Shown piece by piece: positions 10,591-20,203 of a DNA stretch of 64,000 nt; the stretch's first letter is position 1, and each line of letters starts with the position of its first letter. The notes below the pieces were generated by a model. The model saw nothing but the letters and a program-made list of their open reading frames with translations, had not been told where the DNA came from and searched no databases. This DNA comes from Bacillus testis. GTDB lineage: Bacteria; Bacillota; Bacilli; Bacillales; DSM-1321. Location: the NCBI RefSeq assembly GCF_001243895.1, contig NZ_LN851186.1, forward strand, positions 3,052,981-3,116,980. Reading direction: 5' to 3'. A program made the position numbers and the translations under genes.

Positions 10591-10770
10591 TCATTGTTTC
10601 CCGTTTTTCTTAATTTATTCATGCGCTTTTGGTTCGGTGAATTCCGTTTCACATAATCCGCTCTTTATCCATAGACTACTATAAGACATATCCTGCATAT
10701 AGGAGATCGAAGCGCCATTCTATCCTAAGTATTTTGCCCAAAAACATTAAATCGAAAGAGTGGAGTTAAG

Positions 10771-10962
10771 ATGAAAAAAAGATACAACCCTTACAATCGG
10801 CCGCCTTGGCTGCAAAACGTCCGCGCAATATGCTGCCAATTCATCGTCCCCATCTGTATTTTCCAAGCCGTCCGCGCCTTCTTCTTCCCAACCGTATTCG
10901 ACATATTCCTCCTCCTCGTCCTAATAGCAGCAACCTTCAGCCTAAAATTTAATATATTTTAA
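10771..10962 (+). CDS. Conserved small membrane protein, 63 aa
   Basis: An ATG follows GTGGAG at a good distance. The product starts with a basic, proline-containing N-terminus (MKKRYNPYNRPPWLQ) and continues with one or two hydrophobic segments ending at FNIF. I recognise the N-terminal pattern as one seen in small Bacillaceae membrane proteins of unknown role found near valS, but I cannot assign a function. It is divergent from valS. The short length and coding look support a real gene. Confidence 0.65.
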   Translation: MKKRYNPYNRPPWLQNVRAICCQFIVPICIFQAVRAFFFPTVFDIFLLLVLIAATFSLKFNIF

Positions 10963-11030
10963 CGAAAAGCGGAAGGGCACGTTTAGCGACGTACAAACTG
11001 GAGTGTTTCTCTCAAGATAAATAAATAATA
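10963..11030. other. Short spacer with a degenerate intergenic motif
   Basis: The bases after the small gene read CGAAAAGCGGAAGGGCACG and then CGTTTAGCGACG and CTGGAG. This resembles a decayed copy of a GC-rich intergenic repeat common in Bacillaceae (AAAAGCGGAAGCGCC type), known to me only by pattern. No gene is visible. Confidence 0.35.
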
Positions 11031-11062
11031 AAAAGAACATGGTTTTCCATGCTCTTCTCTTC
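11030..11062 (-). terminator. Rho-independent terminator of ysxE
   Basis: On the minus strand GAGCATGG pairs with CCATGTTC around AAAA, followed by TTTTTATTATT. It lies immediately downstream of ysxE. Confidence 0.85.
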
Positions 11063-11067
11063 GCCCA

Positions 11068-12120
11068 TTAAGACGACTGATTCTGTTCGGCCGCTTGTTT
11101 GGCGGCCTTCTTCTGTGCTTCAATCTCCTCTATTTTCATGACCATGTATTCAATATTCTTTAGCTGCCAATAGTTTCGCTGCAGTTGGGCTACATATTGC
11201 CGTTCATTTTTCACTTCATATTTTTTGGTATGGTACGTTTCCAAGGTTTGCAGAAAAGACGCTGGAAATGCCAGATATGAAGTGAAGAGCAACATTTCTT
11301 CTTCTTTCATCGGATAATATTTATAGTAATGGTAAAGCCACTCCACACATTCATCACATCTAACTGGATATGTTTGGCAATACTTCACGAAGAATGGAAG
11401 CAAGTCAAAATGGGCAGGAGCCGGTTTTGCATTCTCAAAATTGATGAAGTAGCCGGCTCCTCTTTCATTCAATAAAAAATGTTGGATGGATAATTTCCCA
11501 TGGGCGACAACCGTTCTTACCTTCTCCTCTTCTTTTGTCTTTTCATACCATTCGTCAAATTTTTTTGTAGAAAAGGCTAAAGCCTGCGATACATCAAAAT
11601 AATAGGAACAGAACATTAATTCAAAAGGGGACATATACCATTTTCGTTCGGCCCGTTCAATAAATTCCCCTAAAAATGCTTGTTGCTGCTTCCACTGATC
11701 TTTTGTTTTCTCATAGTGGATTTCGCGCTCTTCCGTTTCCACTTTAATCTCTTTCGCTGTCAGCGCATGCATTCGCGCAAGTTCCCTAAACATCTGCTTA
11801 TGTTTTTCGTTTCTTTCCCCGCTCTCATCGCTGTTCATCCACGGCATCAGATAATACAGTTTTTTTTCATGGAGGACACCATATCGTCCATCAAGAGTTG
11901 TATAGATGGGCACTACGCGGTTATATCCCCGCTGATACAGTCTTTGGACATGCTTGATAAAATCCATGCTATGCTCGGGTGCAATGCTTTTAAGCGCATA
12001 TGCACCCTGGTCGCTGTAGATTTTGTGCACGCGTCCGATTGATTCGGAGTAGAGGACACGGAGGTCATAGTGACTCATTATATTTTCTATATATTTTGGA
12101 ATTCCTTCACCCCGTTCCAT
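11068..12120 (-). CDS. ysxE: Spore coat protein YsxE (CotS-family kinase-like fold)
   Basis: A 350-residue protein of the CotS/YsxE family, with a kinase/aminoglycoside phosphotransferase-like fold. Visible fold markers are the lysine in YALKSIAP near residue 45, VAHGKLSIQHFLLNE (where kinases have the HxD loop) and YFINFENAKPAPAHFDL. The catalytic aspartates are only partly conserved, so enzymatic activity is doubtful. The gene follows spoVID, as in B. subtilis, and is probably co-transcribed from the mother-cell promoter. The product is expected in the inner or outer spore coat. The ATG at 12120 has AGGAGG upstream. Confidence 0.92.
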   Translation of the reverse strand: MERGEGIPKYIENIMSHYDLRVLYSESIGRVHKIYSDQGAYALKSIAPEHSMDFIKHVQRLYQRGYNRVVPIYTTLDGRYGVLHEKKLYYLMPWMNSDESGERNEKHKQMFRELARMHALTAKEIKVETEEREIHYEKTKDQWKQQQAFLGEFIERAERKWYMSPFELMFCSYYFDVSQALAFSTKKFDEWYEKTKEEEKVRTVVAHGKLSIQHFLLNERGAGYFINFENAKPAPAHFDLLPFFVKYCQTYPVRCDECVEWLYHYYKYYPMKEEEMLLFTSYLAFPASFLQTLETYHTKKYEVKNERQYVAQLQRNYWQLKNIEYMVMKIEEIEAQKKAAKQAAEQNQSS

Positions 12121-12149
12121 CTGGCTCCTACCTCCTTCGTGTAATCACG

Positions 12150-13772
12150 TTACTTATGGACAACTTTGCGAGGAATATAGAGAACTTGCCCCACCTCTAT
12201 CTCATCATCGTCCGTCATATTATTGCAAGCAATGATATCGTATTTATTCATTGAATAACGGCTGGCGATGTCAACAAGCGTTTCTCCCGACTGAACAATA
12301 CACACCCGCAGCTTTGTATGGGTATTCGTTTCTTTCTTCGCAAAAAAGTCAGTCAGGCTTACAGACGATTTTGGCTGTTCTGAAACCTCACTCGAGGAAG
12401 ACTCACGCTTAGAAAGTTTGGAACTAACAGAAACAGATTTCTTTTTGGATGGTTCTTTTCCCTCCACAGGCGATTCATGGCCAATTGATTCTGGAAGGCT
12501 GGATGAAGACGATTCACGCTCTGGTGATTCACGCTCTACCGGTTGATCCTCTGTAAACGAAGACGTTGGCACTTCACGTCCAACCGGTTTTTCCTCTGCT
12601 AACTCAGTCTCTGCTAGTGAAGACGAAGATTCATGTTGGGATAATGTTTCTTTCAGGAAAGCTGAAGATGGGTCGGAGCGTTGTTGGCGTTTTTCTTCCT
12701 TAGCCATGTTTTCTTTATGCTGTAGGTATTGCTGGACACTCTCGATTGGTGATTCATAGACACTGGTTTCTTCTTCATTGCTTTCAACGTGGATGGATGA
12801 ATCACGGTCCTCACTTTTCTGCTGGACCGATAGACTTTCATATAAGGACTGATAAGATAAGCTTTCTTTTTGAATAGATTCTTGCAGGGATTCCTTTTGC
12901 CGGTCTGTTGGTTGAAAAACCGGGAAAGGGATATCAGGCAAGTCTACTGTTTCATCTGAAGGTTTACTGATTGTGCCAGATGTCTGTTCTTCATCCCGAT
13001 TCAGGGAAGGCATTGGGATTTCCTCTTGATGAACGGCTTCCTCTCCTTCTGTTTTAGGGGCGGCCGGAACAGCATACGCTTCTACTGAAAAGGATTCATA
13101 CTCGTCTTCTGTCTCAGGTTCCTCTCTTTGTTCCAGGCTTTCCTCGAATTGAACAGAAATCGGTTGAATGACAGCTTGATCATGGTCCGTTCCATTGTGG
13201 CTTTCTTGGTCCTGAAAAAGAATTTCTTCCTCTTCTCTTTGGAATACCTCTTCCTCCCTTCCAGGATTCCATAGATAAGCCGATTCTTCTGAAATATCTT
13301 CAACAGCCGTTGCATTGTCTGTCCTTTCACCGTCATATATGCCCGTAATCACTAACTCGGCCATTAGTTTTAGGCAGCTCTTTTCTGGCAGATTATAATC
13401 AAATGAAGAAATATCTACTTCAATTGCGTTTCGGTCATCCACACGGTTTGACGGGATGGAGATATCTACCGGGAAATCATGTTGAAAGACGAATACGCCG
13501 TCTTCTTCACGGCGGGCCACCATTTGGACATTATGATGCTGCAATGGCTCTTCCCCCGGCCTTAGCTGCTCCCAGACATGGCTTTCGCCGCTTCCTCCAT
13601 ATTCGCCGGTAACTTGTAGGTTTCCTTCTATCACTATATATTGATTCCGCTCCGTAATCGTAACGTCGGGTTCAATCGCTAAAGAATATAATTCTTGAAC
13701 CTCTTGGCCTTTCTGGAACCAAATGGATTCTTCCAAGGCAAATCGCAAACATGATTGATTTAGATCCGACAA
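12150..13772 (-). CDS. spoVID: Stage VI sporulation protein D (coat encasement)
   Basis: SpoVID coats the forespore surface and is needed for spore-coat encasement, working with SpoIVA and SafA. The 540-residue protein has a conserved N-terminal region (LRFALEESIWFQKGQEV, later ISSFDYNLPEKSCLKLMAEL), a long acidic and serine-rich low-complexity middle with repeated RESSSS-like phrases, and a C-terminal LysM domain (VQSGETLVDIASRYSMNKY, VGQVLYIPRKV). The start codon is TTG, with GGAGG seven bases upstream. It is first in a two-gene unit with ysxE, 29 bases away. The low-complexity middle is the part that usually varies between species. Confidence 0.95.
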   Translation of the reverse strand: MSDLNQSCLRFALEESIWFQKGQEVQELYSLAIEPDVTITERNQYIVIEGNLQVTGEYGGSGESHVWEQLRPGEEPLQHHNVQMVARREEDGVFVFQHDFPVDISIPSNRVDDRNAIEVDISSFDYNLPEKSCLKLMAELVITGIYDGERTDNATAVEDISEESAYLWNPGREEEVFQREEEEILFQDQESHNGTDHDQAVIQPISVQFEESLEQREEPETEDEYESFSVEAYAVPAAPKTEGEEAVHQEEIPMPSLNRDEEQTSGTISKPSDETVDLPDIPFPVFQPTDRQKESLQESIQKESLSYQSLYESLSVQQKSEDRDSSIHVESNEEETSVYESPIESVQQYLQHKENMAKEEKRQQRSDPSSAFLKETLSQHESSSSLAETELAEEKPVGREVPTSSFTEDQPVERESPERESSSSSLPESIGHESPVEGKEPSKKKSVSVSSKLSKRESSSSEVSEQPKSSVSLTDFFAKKETNTHTKLRVCIVQSGETLVDIASRYSMNKYDIIACNNMTDDDEIEVGQVLYIPRKVVHK

Positions 13773-13821
13773 ACCCTTTCCTCCTCTCTTTCACTGGCCA
13801 AAAACAGAAACTATCCCTATA

Positions 13822-13851
13822 ACCATATGAAGTGAACAGAATGTTTATTAC
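13822..13851 (-). promoter_or_regulatory. Candidate SigE promoter of spoVID
   Basis: On the minus strand GTAATAAA (13844-13851) and CATATGGT (13822-13829) are separated by 14 bases, close to the SigE pattern GTCATATT-N14-CATACAxT. The implied start lies about 40 bases before the spoVID TTG. spoVID is known to be SigE-dependent in B. subtilis, which fits. Confidence 0.6.
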
Positions 13852-14149
13852 TGAAAGCGGCCAAACCATTTACCGATCCATATTAGTGTCTATGTAACCA
13901 GCTGTAAAAATTGGCGGGAATACATTCAGCCTAACTTTTTGCTATTCTCTTCAAAATTCCGCCGAGTACATCCCCGTTCAAGACGATGAACACCAGGCAC
14001 AAATACCCTAAAAATCGTTATGAAAATGGATTTATACTATATCAATCTAATGATTAGAAGAAGGATTGGCATGTGTCAAATTGCCCTAAACCAGCATATT
14101 TTCTCCCTTTTTTTCAACTACAGATAAAAATGAGCCATTTTTCCCACAT

Positions 14150-14377
14150 CCTGTTTTGCTATACTAATTAAGGATATATATGAAAAAAATGTAAGGGGCG
14201 TTCCCTTCTTACATCCATAAGTAGGTGATTGAAAGAATAATAGACTTGTAGAATACCATCGTCTTTGCAGCCTAGAGTTGATTTCTAGATTTCTGCGCCC
14301 ATAAAGCCATTGGACTTACCGCAAAGATCGTAGAACCTGAATTTCCACTGATTTTAAAAAGGGAGAGAAGTTTATAT
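14150..14377 (+). promoter_or_regulatory. Promoter and structured leader of the GHL10/SLH gene
   Basis: An extended -10 (TGCTATACT, around 14156-14164) starts a leader of roughly 200 bases. The leader holds a clean hairpin at 14189-14214 (ATGTAAG pairs with CTTACAT, with an inner GGG/CCC), and a larger fold at about 14261-14332 in which CGTCTTTGC pairs with GCAAAGATCG (one-base bulge). Inside it lies a nested GCAG/CTGC and CTAGA/TCTAG stem. It matches no riboswitch class I know by sequence. The rest of 13852-14150 shows no gene. Confidence 0.4.
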
Positions 14378-16657
14378 ATGCATAAAAAAATACTGCTAAG
14401 ATATGCGGCCGTACTTGCCATGTCTTTAGCACTGCTTATTGTCATTGTTCCTTCACAAGCCAAGGGTGCAAGCAATCCTATGCCGAAAAACGAGATGCGT
14501 GCCGCTTGGATTGCTACCGTAACCAATATCGACATGAAGAAAGGAATGGATCAATCACAGTTCACAAGCTGGGCACAGACAACTTTGGACAAGCTGAAAG
14601 CGCAGAAATTTAATGCTGTCATCTTTCAGGTAAAACCAACTAATGATGCTCTGTATCCATCCAAACTGGCTCCTTGGTCCAGTTACATCACCGGCCAAGC
14701 CCAAGGCACTAATCCAGGATATGACCCGCTGCTGATCATGACGCAAGAAGCGCATAAACGCGGGATGGAATTGCATGCCTGGGTGAACCCATACCGTGTT
14801 ACCATGCCGGGACAAGCATTGACCAGCCTTGCTGCCACAAATGTGGCCCGTACACATCCGGAATGGGTAGTGAAATACGGCAGCCAATACTACTTGAATC
14901 CAGGCCTTCCTGAGGTGCAGGATTACTTGGTGTCCACAGTTAAAGAACTAGTGGCCAATTATGATATTGATGCTGTCCACATGGATGATTATTTTTACCC
15001 GTATAAAATTGCCGGACAAATATTCCCTGATCAAGCAACTTTCAAGAAATATGGAGGCTCTTTCACTAAAATTGACGACTGGCGCCGTGATAATGTTAAT
15101 CGCCTGGTCAGACAATTATATACATCTATCAAGAGCACAAAAAACCATGTCCAATTCGGCATCTCTCCGTTTGGCGTTTGGCGGAATAATTCTCTGGACC
15201 CAACAGGCAGCAATACAAAAGCAGGCGTAAACAATTACGATGATTTGTTTGCAGATACCAGACAATGGATCAAAGATGGAAGCATTGATTATATCGCTCC
15301 GCAAATCTATTGGTCCAGAAGCTTGGCAGCAGCCAATTACAGCATTTTATTGGACTGGTGGAGCAAGGAGATTGCCACTTATGCAAATGTCCATCCGGTG
15401 AACCTTTATATCGGAATGGCTGATTATAAAGTCGGCAATGATTCCGATAAAGCGTGGAACGATAAAATGGAATTGCCGAACCAAGTGGCGGCCAACAGAG
15501 CAAATGCCAATGTGGCGGGACAAATGCACTTCTCCTTGCGCAGCATCCAGGGCAATGCTCTCGGTTATGTGAACCTATTGACCAGCCAGCTGTATAATTA
15601 CACGGCGGTAACACCAGCGGTAACATGGAAAAATAACGCACAGCCAGCCAAGCCTTCCTCCGTCCAAGCTGTACAGGAATCAGGTGGAATGAAGTTGACA
15701 ATCAACGGGCCAAGCAGCTCCGAAGCAAGAAAATATATCATTTACCGTTTTGAGGGACTAAACCAGGGCTCTTACCTGGATCCTCGCAATATCGTAGATG
15801 TTGTATACAATAATGGCACAACCACCTATTTGGACAAGGCAGCGAAAGCAGACAAAACATACACATATGGCATTACATCTGTTTCGCCAACTGGAGTGGA
15901 AAACAAAGATGCCTATGTCTTGGCGGATGGCCAGCCTCCCGAGAAAGTCATTACATTGTTCAAAGATATTTCTTCCTTACATCGCGCTTATAAAGAAATT
16001 GCTTATTTAACAAAAGGCAACATCATCTACGGAGATGAAAAAGGCTATTTCAACCCAAGCCAACAAGTGACACGCGCCGATGCAGCAGCCATGATCGGCC
16101 GAACCTTGAATCTGGATGGCGCTAAACGAAAAACATCCTTTAAAGATGTAGGCGCTAATATGGTTGCCTCAGGCTATATCCAAAGCGCCGTAGAAAACCA
16201 TATCCTTTCAGGTTACAGCAATGGCACCTTTAAGCCTTACGATAAAATCACAAGGGGAGAAATGGCGCTAATGATCAGCAGAGCATTTGGCTATGATTAC
16301 GGCAACTCTGCTTCCGGCGCAGCACATGCTCTTTTGTCTAGAGGAATTGCCCAAGGTACTGCGGATGGCACCTTCGGATCCGACTTAAAGATAATCCGGG
16401 CCGACTATGCAATATTCCTGGCGAGAAGCATCGATTATACCCTTCGCATCAATAGTCCGGCTATCTCTTACAGTGGAGAAATGGCAGCAACTGCTGCCTT
16501 GCCGATCCGCACTGGCCCTTCAGAAAAATATGGCCAGACAGGCACCGTTGCCCAAAACGAAAAAGTTTCAATCGGCTACCAGGTGGGAACATGGACATTT
16601 ATAAAAACGGCTTCAGGAAAAACCGGTTTCGTCCTTGCAGCTTCTCTAAAATCCTGA
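14378..16657 (+). CDS. Secreted GHL10-family glycoside hydrolase with SLH and SH3 domains
   Basis: A 759-residue exported enzyme. A signal peptide covers residues 1 to about 32 (ending SQAKGA). The GHL10 (DUF187) catalytic domain follows to about residue 370, recognised by EMRAAWIATVTNID, NAVIFQVKPTNDALYPS, LHAWVNPYR and VHMDDYFYPY. A fibronectin-like linker comes next, then three SLH units at about 525-695 (YLTKGNIIYGDEKGYFNPSQ, ITRGEMALMISRAFGY and a third, weaker unit). An SH3b domain ends the protein (LPIRTGPSEKYGQTGTVAQNEKVSIGY). SLH domains bind pyruvylated secondary wall polymer, so the enzyme is held on the cell surface. GHL10 proteins are thought to act on glycans, possibly peptidoglycan, but the substrate is not established. 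It is inserted between spoVID and hemL relative to B. subtilis. The start follows GGGAGAGAAG. Confidence 0.9.
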   Translation: MHKKILLRYAAVLAMSLALLIVIVPSQAKGASNPMPKNEMRAAWIATVTNIDMKKGMDQSQFTSWAQTTLDKLKAQKFNAVIFQVKPTNDALYPSKLAPWSSYITGQAQGTNPGYDPLLIMTQEAHKRGMELHAWVNPYRVTMPGQALTSLAATNVARTHPEWVVKYGSQYYLNPGLPEVQDYLVSTVKELVANYDIDAVHMDDYFYPYKIAGQIFPDQATFKKYGGSFTKIDDWRRDNVNRLVRQLYTSIKSTKNHVQFGISPFGVWRNNSLDPTGSNTKAGVNNYDDLFADTRQWIKDGSIDYIAPQIYWSRSLAAANYSILLDWWSKEIATYANVHPVNLYIGMADYKVGNDSDKAWNDKMELPNQVAANRANANVAGQMHFSLRSIQGNALGYVNLLTSQLYNYTAVTPAVTWKNNAQPAKPSSVQAVQESGGMKLTINGPSSSEARKYIIYRFEGLNQGSYLDPRNIVDVVYNNGTTTYLDKAAKADKTYTYGITSVSPTGVENKDAYVLADGQPPEKVITLFKDISSLHRAYKEIAYLTKGNIIYGDEKGYFNPSQQVTRADAAAMIGRTLNLDGAKRKTSFKDVGANMVASGYIQSAVENHILSGYSNGTFKPYDKITRGEMALMISRAFGYDYGNSASGAAHALLSRGIAQGTADGTFGSDLKIIRADYAIFLARSIDYTLRINSPAISYSGEMAATAALPIRTGPSEKYGQTGTVAQNEKVSIGYQVGTWTFIKTASGKTGFVLAASLKS

Positions 16658-16671
16658 TTCATTGCCGTTCC

Positions 16672-16710
16672 ACAAGAAAGACCCTGGAAAACAATCCCGG
16701 GTCTTTCCTT
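16672..16710 (+). terminator. Rho-independent terminator of the GHL10/SLH gene
   Basis: AAGAAAGACCC(TGG) pairs with (CCC)GGGTCTTTCCTT across a short AT-rich loop, directly after the stop. A second small hairpin, GCCGGCATC/GATGCCGGC, follows at about 16720-16745. Confidence 0.75.
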
Positions 16711-16756
16711 GCATGCAAATAGCCGGCATCCTAATGATGCCGGCTAATCTGCGTTT

Positions 16757-16899
16757 ATTTAACTAGCGCTATAACTCCGCTTCAACACGGTAGTAAAGAC
16801 AATGCATGTAAGCAGGAGAACAAACGACCGTTAAACTTAGATTCGTTCCACTCATAATCGGCAGGTATGAATCCCTCTACCTTTCAAAGGTTCACTTTA
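16757..16899 (+). repeat. Dispersed hairpin repeat, decayed copy C
   Basis: Keeps the order of the family: AACTAGCGCTATAACTCC, then CGCTTCAACACGG, then TTCACTTTA at the end. The inner parts are divergent and the second hairpin is mostly lost. The terminal TTA is the complement of the hemL TAA stop codon (16897-16899). Confidence 0.6.
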
Positions 16900-18186
16900 T
16901 CTTTTCAGGACAGAAAAAGCATGTTCTGCCGCAGCGATTGTTTTTTCTATATCTTCATCACTATGGGCTGTTGACATGAACAAGCCTTCAAATTGGGAAG
17001 GCGGAAGGAAGATTCCCTGATCAGCCATTTCACGGTAATAACGGCTAAAGAAATCAAGATCAGATGTTTTGGCGCGATCGTAGTTGATCACCTCTTCATT
17101 GGTGAAGAACAATCCGATCATGCTGCCTGCGCGGTTGAATGTATGCGGGATATCATACTTTTTAGCCGCTTCGCTGATTCCTTTTTCAAGCATGTCGCCT
17201 TTACGTTTGAATTCTTTATACGTATCAGGCGTAAGAAGGCTTAACGTCATATAGCCGCCTGTCATGGCAAGCGGATTGCCTGACAGCGTTCCCGCTTGAT
17301 AGATTGTCCCGCTCGGTGCTACATGCTTCATGATTTCTTCTTTGCCGCCAAAGACGCCTACCGGAAGACCGCCTCCAACTACTTTTCCAAGACAAGTCAA
17401 ATCAGGGTCGATTCCGAAATAGCCGCTCGCACAACGATAATCTACACGGAAACCTGTCATGACTTCATCAAAGATAAGCAATGCTCCGTATTGTTTCGTG
17501 ATATCGCGCAGGCCTTGGAGGAAACCTTCTACAGGAGGCACAACCCCCATATTCCCTGCAACCGGCTCGACGATTACACAAGCCAAATCATCCCCATATT
17601 GCTGGAATGCTGCCTGTACCGCTGCCAAGTCATTGTATGGGACAGTAATGGTATTCATGGCAACGCCTTCCGGTACGCCAGGGCTGTCCGGCAACCCTAA
17701 TGTAGCCACGCCTGAACCGGCTTTAATCAATAAGGAATCGCCATGGCCGTGATAAGATCCTTCAAATTTCAATATTTTATTGCGGCCTGTATACCCTCTT
17801 GCCAAACGCAGGGCGCTCATTGTCGCTTCAGTGCCGGAAGATACCATCCGCACAATCTCAAGAGACGGAACGCGGTCAATGATCAGCTTCGCCAACTTAT
17901 TTTCCAATAAAGTCGGTGCTCCAAAACTTGTCCCGTTTTCGACTACTTTTTTCAGGGCTTCCACCACTTCTGGATGGGAATGGCCTAAAATAAGCGGCCC
18001 CCAGGATAATACATAATCGATATATTCATTTCCATCAATATCGTAGATTTTGGACCCTTGGCCCCGCTCCATGAAAATCGGGTCCATATCCACTGACCGG
18101 AAAGCGCGTACAGGGCTGTTCACCCCGCCCGGCATCAAATGCAATGCTTCCTGAAAGGCTTGTTTTGATTTTTCGTAACTGCGCAT
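16897..18186 (-). CDS. hemL: Glutamate-1-semialdehyde 2,1-aminomutase
   Basis: PLP enzyme that converts glutamate-1-semialdehyde to 5-aminolevulinate, the last step of the C5 route to haem. The 429-residue length is normal. The PLP lysine is in [14 protein letters not shown], the cofactor aspartate in [12 protein letters not shown], and [16 protein letters not shown] marks the phosphate-binding part. The ATG follows AAGGAG. It is the last gene of the hemA-hemL operon, but here about 230 bases holding a repeat copy separate it from hemB, so its transcript may be uncoupled. Confidence 0.97.
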   Translation of the reverse strand: MRSYEKSKQAFQEALHLMPGGVNSPVRAFRSVDMDPIFMERGQGSKIYDIDGNEYIDYVLSWGPLILGHSHPEVVEALKKVVENGTSFGAPTLLENKLAKLIIDRVPSLEIVRMVSSGTEATMSALRLARGYTGRNKILKFEGSYHGHGDSLLIKAGSGVATLGLPDSPGVPEGVAMNTITVPYNDLAAVQAAFQQYGDDLACVIVEPVAGNMGVVPPVEGFLQGLRDITKQYGALLIFDEVMTGFRVDYRCASGYFGIDPDLTCLGKVVGGGLPVGVFGGKEEIMKHVAPSGTIYQAGTLSGNPLAMTGGYMTLSLLTPDTYKEFKRKGDMLEKGISEAAKKYDIPHTFNRAGSMIGLFFTNEEVINYDRAKTSDLDFFSRYYREMADQGIFLPPSQFEGLFMSTAHSDEDIEKTIAAAEHAFSVLKR

Positions 18187-18305
18187 AATGTAATCTCCTT
18201 TAATGAAAAATGGCTTATAAAGTCATTCCAGCTATGGCCGAGCATCAAGCCTTATGCTATCTTCCCTTAAAAAAGCAGCACGGCCATGCTCTTTCCTCTT
18301 TTACC

Positions 18306-18435
18306 CCATTCTAATTGGCGCTAAGACTCCCTCTCCAATAAGTGCGTAAAGAAGAAGCATAAGCGAAAAACTAAGCGATCATAAGAATTAAGATTGGTTC
18401 AATGAATGATTGAAATTCCACCCAGTTTCACTTTA
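18306..18435 (+). repeat. Dispersed hairpin repeat, copy B (inside the hem operon)
   Basis: Starts CATTCTAATTGGCGCTAAGA and ends CAGTTTCACTTTA. The conserved centre ATAAGAATTAAGATTGGTTC is present, but the right-hand hairpin has been shortened. The last TTA is the complement of the hemB TAA stop (18433-18435), so the element begins exactly where hemB ends. It fills most of the hemB-hemL gap. Confidence 0.8.
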
Positions 18436-19419
18436 TTGCTCTTTAAGCCAGCGTGCAATATCTTTGGCAAAATAGGTGATGATAATATCCGCTCCGGCGC
18501 GTTTCAATCCGACCATGCTTTCCATCACGATTTCCTTTTCATTGATCCAGCCATTAATGGCGGCCGCTTTAATCATGCTGTATTCCCCGCTGACGTTATA
18601 CGCTACAATCGGCAGGTTGAATTCGTTTTTCACATCACGGATGATATCCATGTAAGCCATCGCTGGTTTGACAATCAAGAAATCGGCGCCTTCCTGCACA
18701 TCGGATTGCGCTTCCCGCATCGCCTCTAAACGGTTGGCCGGATCCATTTGATACGTTTTCCGGTCTCCGAACTGAGGAGCGCCATTAGCTGCATCACGGA
18801 AAGGTCCATAAAAGGCGGAAGCATATTTTACCGCGTATGACATAATCGGAATATGTTGATAGCCTGCTTCATTAAGCCCTGCGCGAATTGCTGTAACAAA
18901 ACCATCCATCATATTGGAAGGCGCAATAATATCTGCTCCGGCTTCTGCCTGGCTGACAGCTGTTTTCACCAAGTATTCCAACGATTCATCATTCAAGATT
19001 TCTCCATCCTTCACAATGCCGCAATGTCCGTGGTCTGTATATTCGCATAAGCAAGTATCCGCTATAACCAACACTTCGGGATACTGTTCCTTAACCAGGC
19101 GGATTCCTTGTTGAATTAAACCATCATGGCTGAAAGCGCCAGATCCGCAGGCATCTTTGTCATGTTCGTAAGGCACGCCGAACAGGATGAATGATTGAAT
19201 GCCGAGTTCAACCGCCTCTTTCACTTCCCCCAATAAATGGTCCAATGATAATTGATAAATGCCGGGCATAGAATGAATTTCATTGCGGACATTTTCTCCT
19301 GCCGCGATGAAAATGGGGTATATCAGATCCTCACTGCGTACAAACGTCTCTCTAACTAGAGATCTCATTGCTGCGTTTTGGCGCAGTCTTCTATGGCGTG
19401 AAAATTCCATTTCTGCCAT
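18433..19419 (-). CDS. hemB: Porphobilinogen synthase (5-aminolevulinate dehydratase)
   Basis: Joins two 5-aminolevulinate molecules to porphobilinogen. Both active-site lysines are visible, in [16 protein letters not shown] and [14 protein letters not shown]. The cysteine-rich metal loop [14 protein letters not shown] indicates a zinc-type enzyme. I start at the ATG at 19417-19419, because it overlaps the end of hemD (TGAAATG) with AGAAAGGA eight bases upstream; a frame start nine bases earlier has no proper spacing. The gene is translationally coupled to hemD. Confidence 0.97.
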   Translation of the reverse strand: MAEMEFSRHRRLRQNAAMRSLVRETFVRSEDLIYPIFIAAGENVRNEIHSMPGIYQLSLDHLLGEVKEAVELGIQSFILFGVPYEHDKDACGSGAFSHDGLIQQGIRLVKEQYPEVLVIADTCLCEYTDHGHCGIVKDGEILNDESLEYLVKTAVSQAEAGADIIAPSNMMDGFVTAIRAGLNEAGYQHIPIMSYAVKYASAFYGPFRDAANGAPQFGDRKTYQMDPANRLEAMREAQSDVQEGADFLIVKPAMAYMDIIRDVKNEFNLPIVAYNVSGEYSMIKAAAINGWINEKEIVMESMVGLKRAGADIIITYFAKDIARWLKEQ

Positions 19420-19420
19420 T

Positions 19421-20203
19421 TCAATCATCCTTTCTTTTTACATCTGGTGTGTAATGGTTCATCGCTTCCAATAATCCGTCCACTGTATATGGAGAACCAA
19501 CAATTTGAACGTCCAAACCGCAGCTCTTTGCCGTGGCCTCAGCAACCGGCCCGATACATGCGAAAAGCAAAGGCTTTAACTGTGCGTGCAGTCCATATTC
19601 CTCTACAGCCTCCATAAAATGCTCGACCGTGGAGGAACTGGTGAAGGTCACAATATCCACCGAGCCGTCCAGCAGGGCTTGCCGCAAGGCCTCTTTACTT
19701 CCTTCAGGGAGCACATTTTCATAGAGAATGACTTCCTCGCAGATGTGCCCGGCTTGGCGCACTTTCTCCGCAATGACTGTCCTTGCCAGATTCCCCTTGA
19801 TGACAAGCACTCTGGAACCTGGCTTCAGCTGGGCGGTAAACTCTTCGGCAAAACATTCAGCCACATAATGTGAAGGTACAAACGCTGGCGAATAGCCGTT
19901 TCTTCTCAATTCAGCCTCTGTTTTTTCCCCAATGACGGCGATATGCGGCAAGGCTGGATTGGATACCCGTTCCATAAAGAATTGGACGCCCTTTTTAGAG
20001 GTGAATATAACCCAATCATACCCTGCTGCTTCGGCAAGCCGATACTTCGACGTATTGTCCAATTCAGCTTTCTTAAAGCCGATTAAAGGAATGGCTATGG
20101 GCAATCCTCCCTGTTCGCTGATCTTGCGGGAAAAAGCCTCGCTCTCCTTTTTCCCTCTTGTAATCAGCACGGTTTTCCCCCGCAAATAGGATGCCGGACT
20201 CAT
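19421..20203 (-). CDS. hemD: Uroporphyrinogen-III synthase
   Basis: Closes hydroxymethylbilane with inversion of ring D to give uroporphyrinogen III. The family is poorly conserved; the two-domain pattern shows in [19 protein letters not shown] at the N-terminus, [14 protein letters not shown] and [19 protein letters not shown]. At 260 residues it has the usual length. Its ATG overlaps the hemC stop (ATGA) and its TGA abuts the hemB start, so hemC-hemD-hemB form a tight coupled block. Confidence 0.95.
   Translation of the reverse strand: MSPASYLRGKTVLITRGKKESEAFSRKISEQGGLPIAIPLIGFKKAELDNTSKYRLAEAAGYDWVIFTSKKGVQFFMERVSNPALPHIAVIGEKTEAELRRNGYSPAFVPSHYVAECFAEEFTAQLKPGSRVLVIKGNLARTVIAEKVRQAGHICEEVILYENVLPEGSKEALRQALLDGSVDIVTFTSSSTVEHFMEAVEEYGLHAQLKPLLFACIGPVAEATAKSCGLDVQIVGSPYTVDGLLEAMNHYTPDVKRKDD

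Noticed and set aside
13082..13336. Second frame inside spoVID
   Set aside because: The low-complexity, glutamate-rich part of spoVID leaves other frames open; no start signal.
14189..14332. A known riboswitch class in the GHL10 leader (c-di-GMP or c-di-AMP type)
   Set aside because: The conserved cores of those classes are not present; the region is reported only as an unexplained structure.
14272..14535. 87-codon minus-strand frame over the start of the GHL10/SLH gene
   Set aside because: It is antisense to the signal peptide of a clear gene and only looks hydrophobic for that reason.
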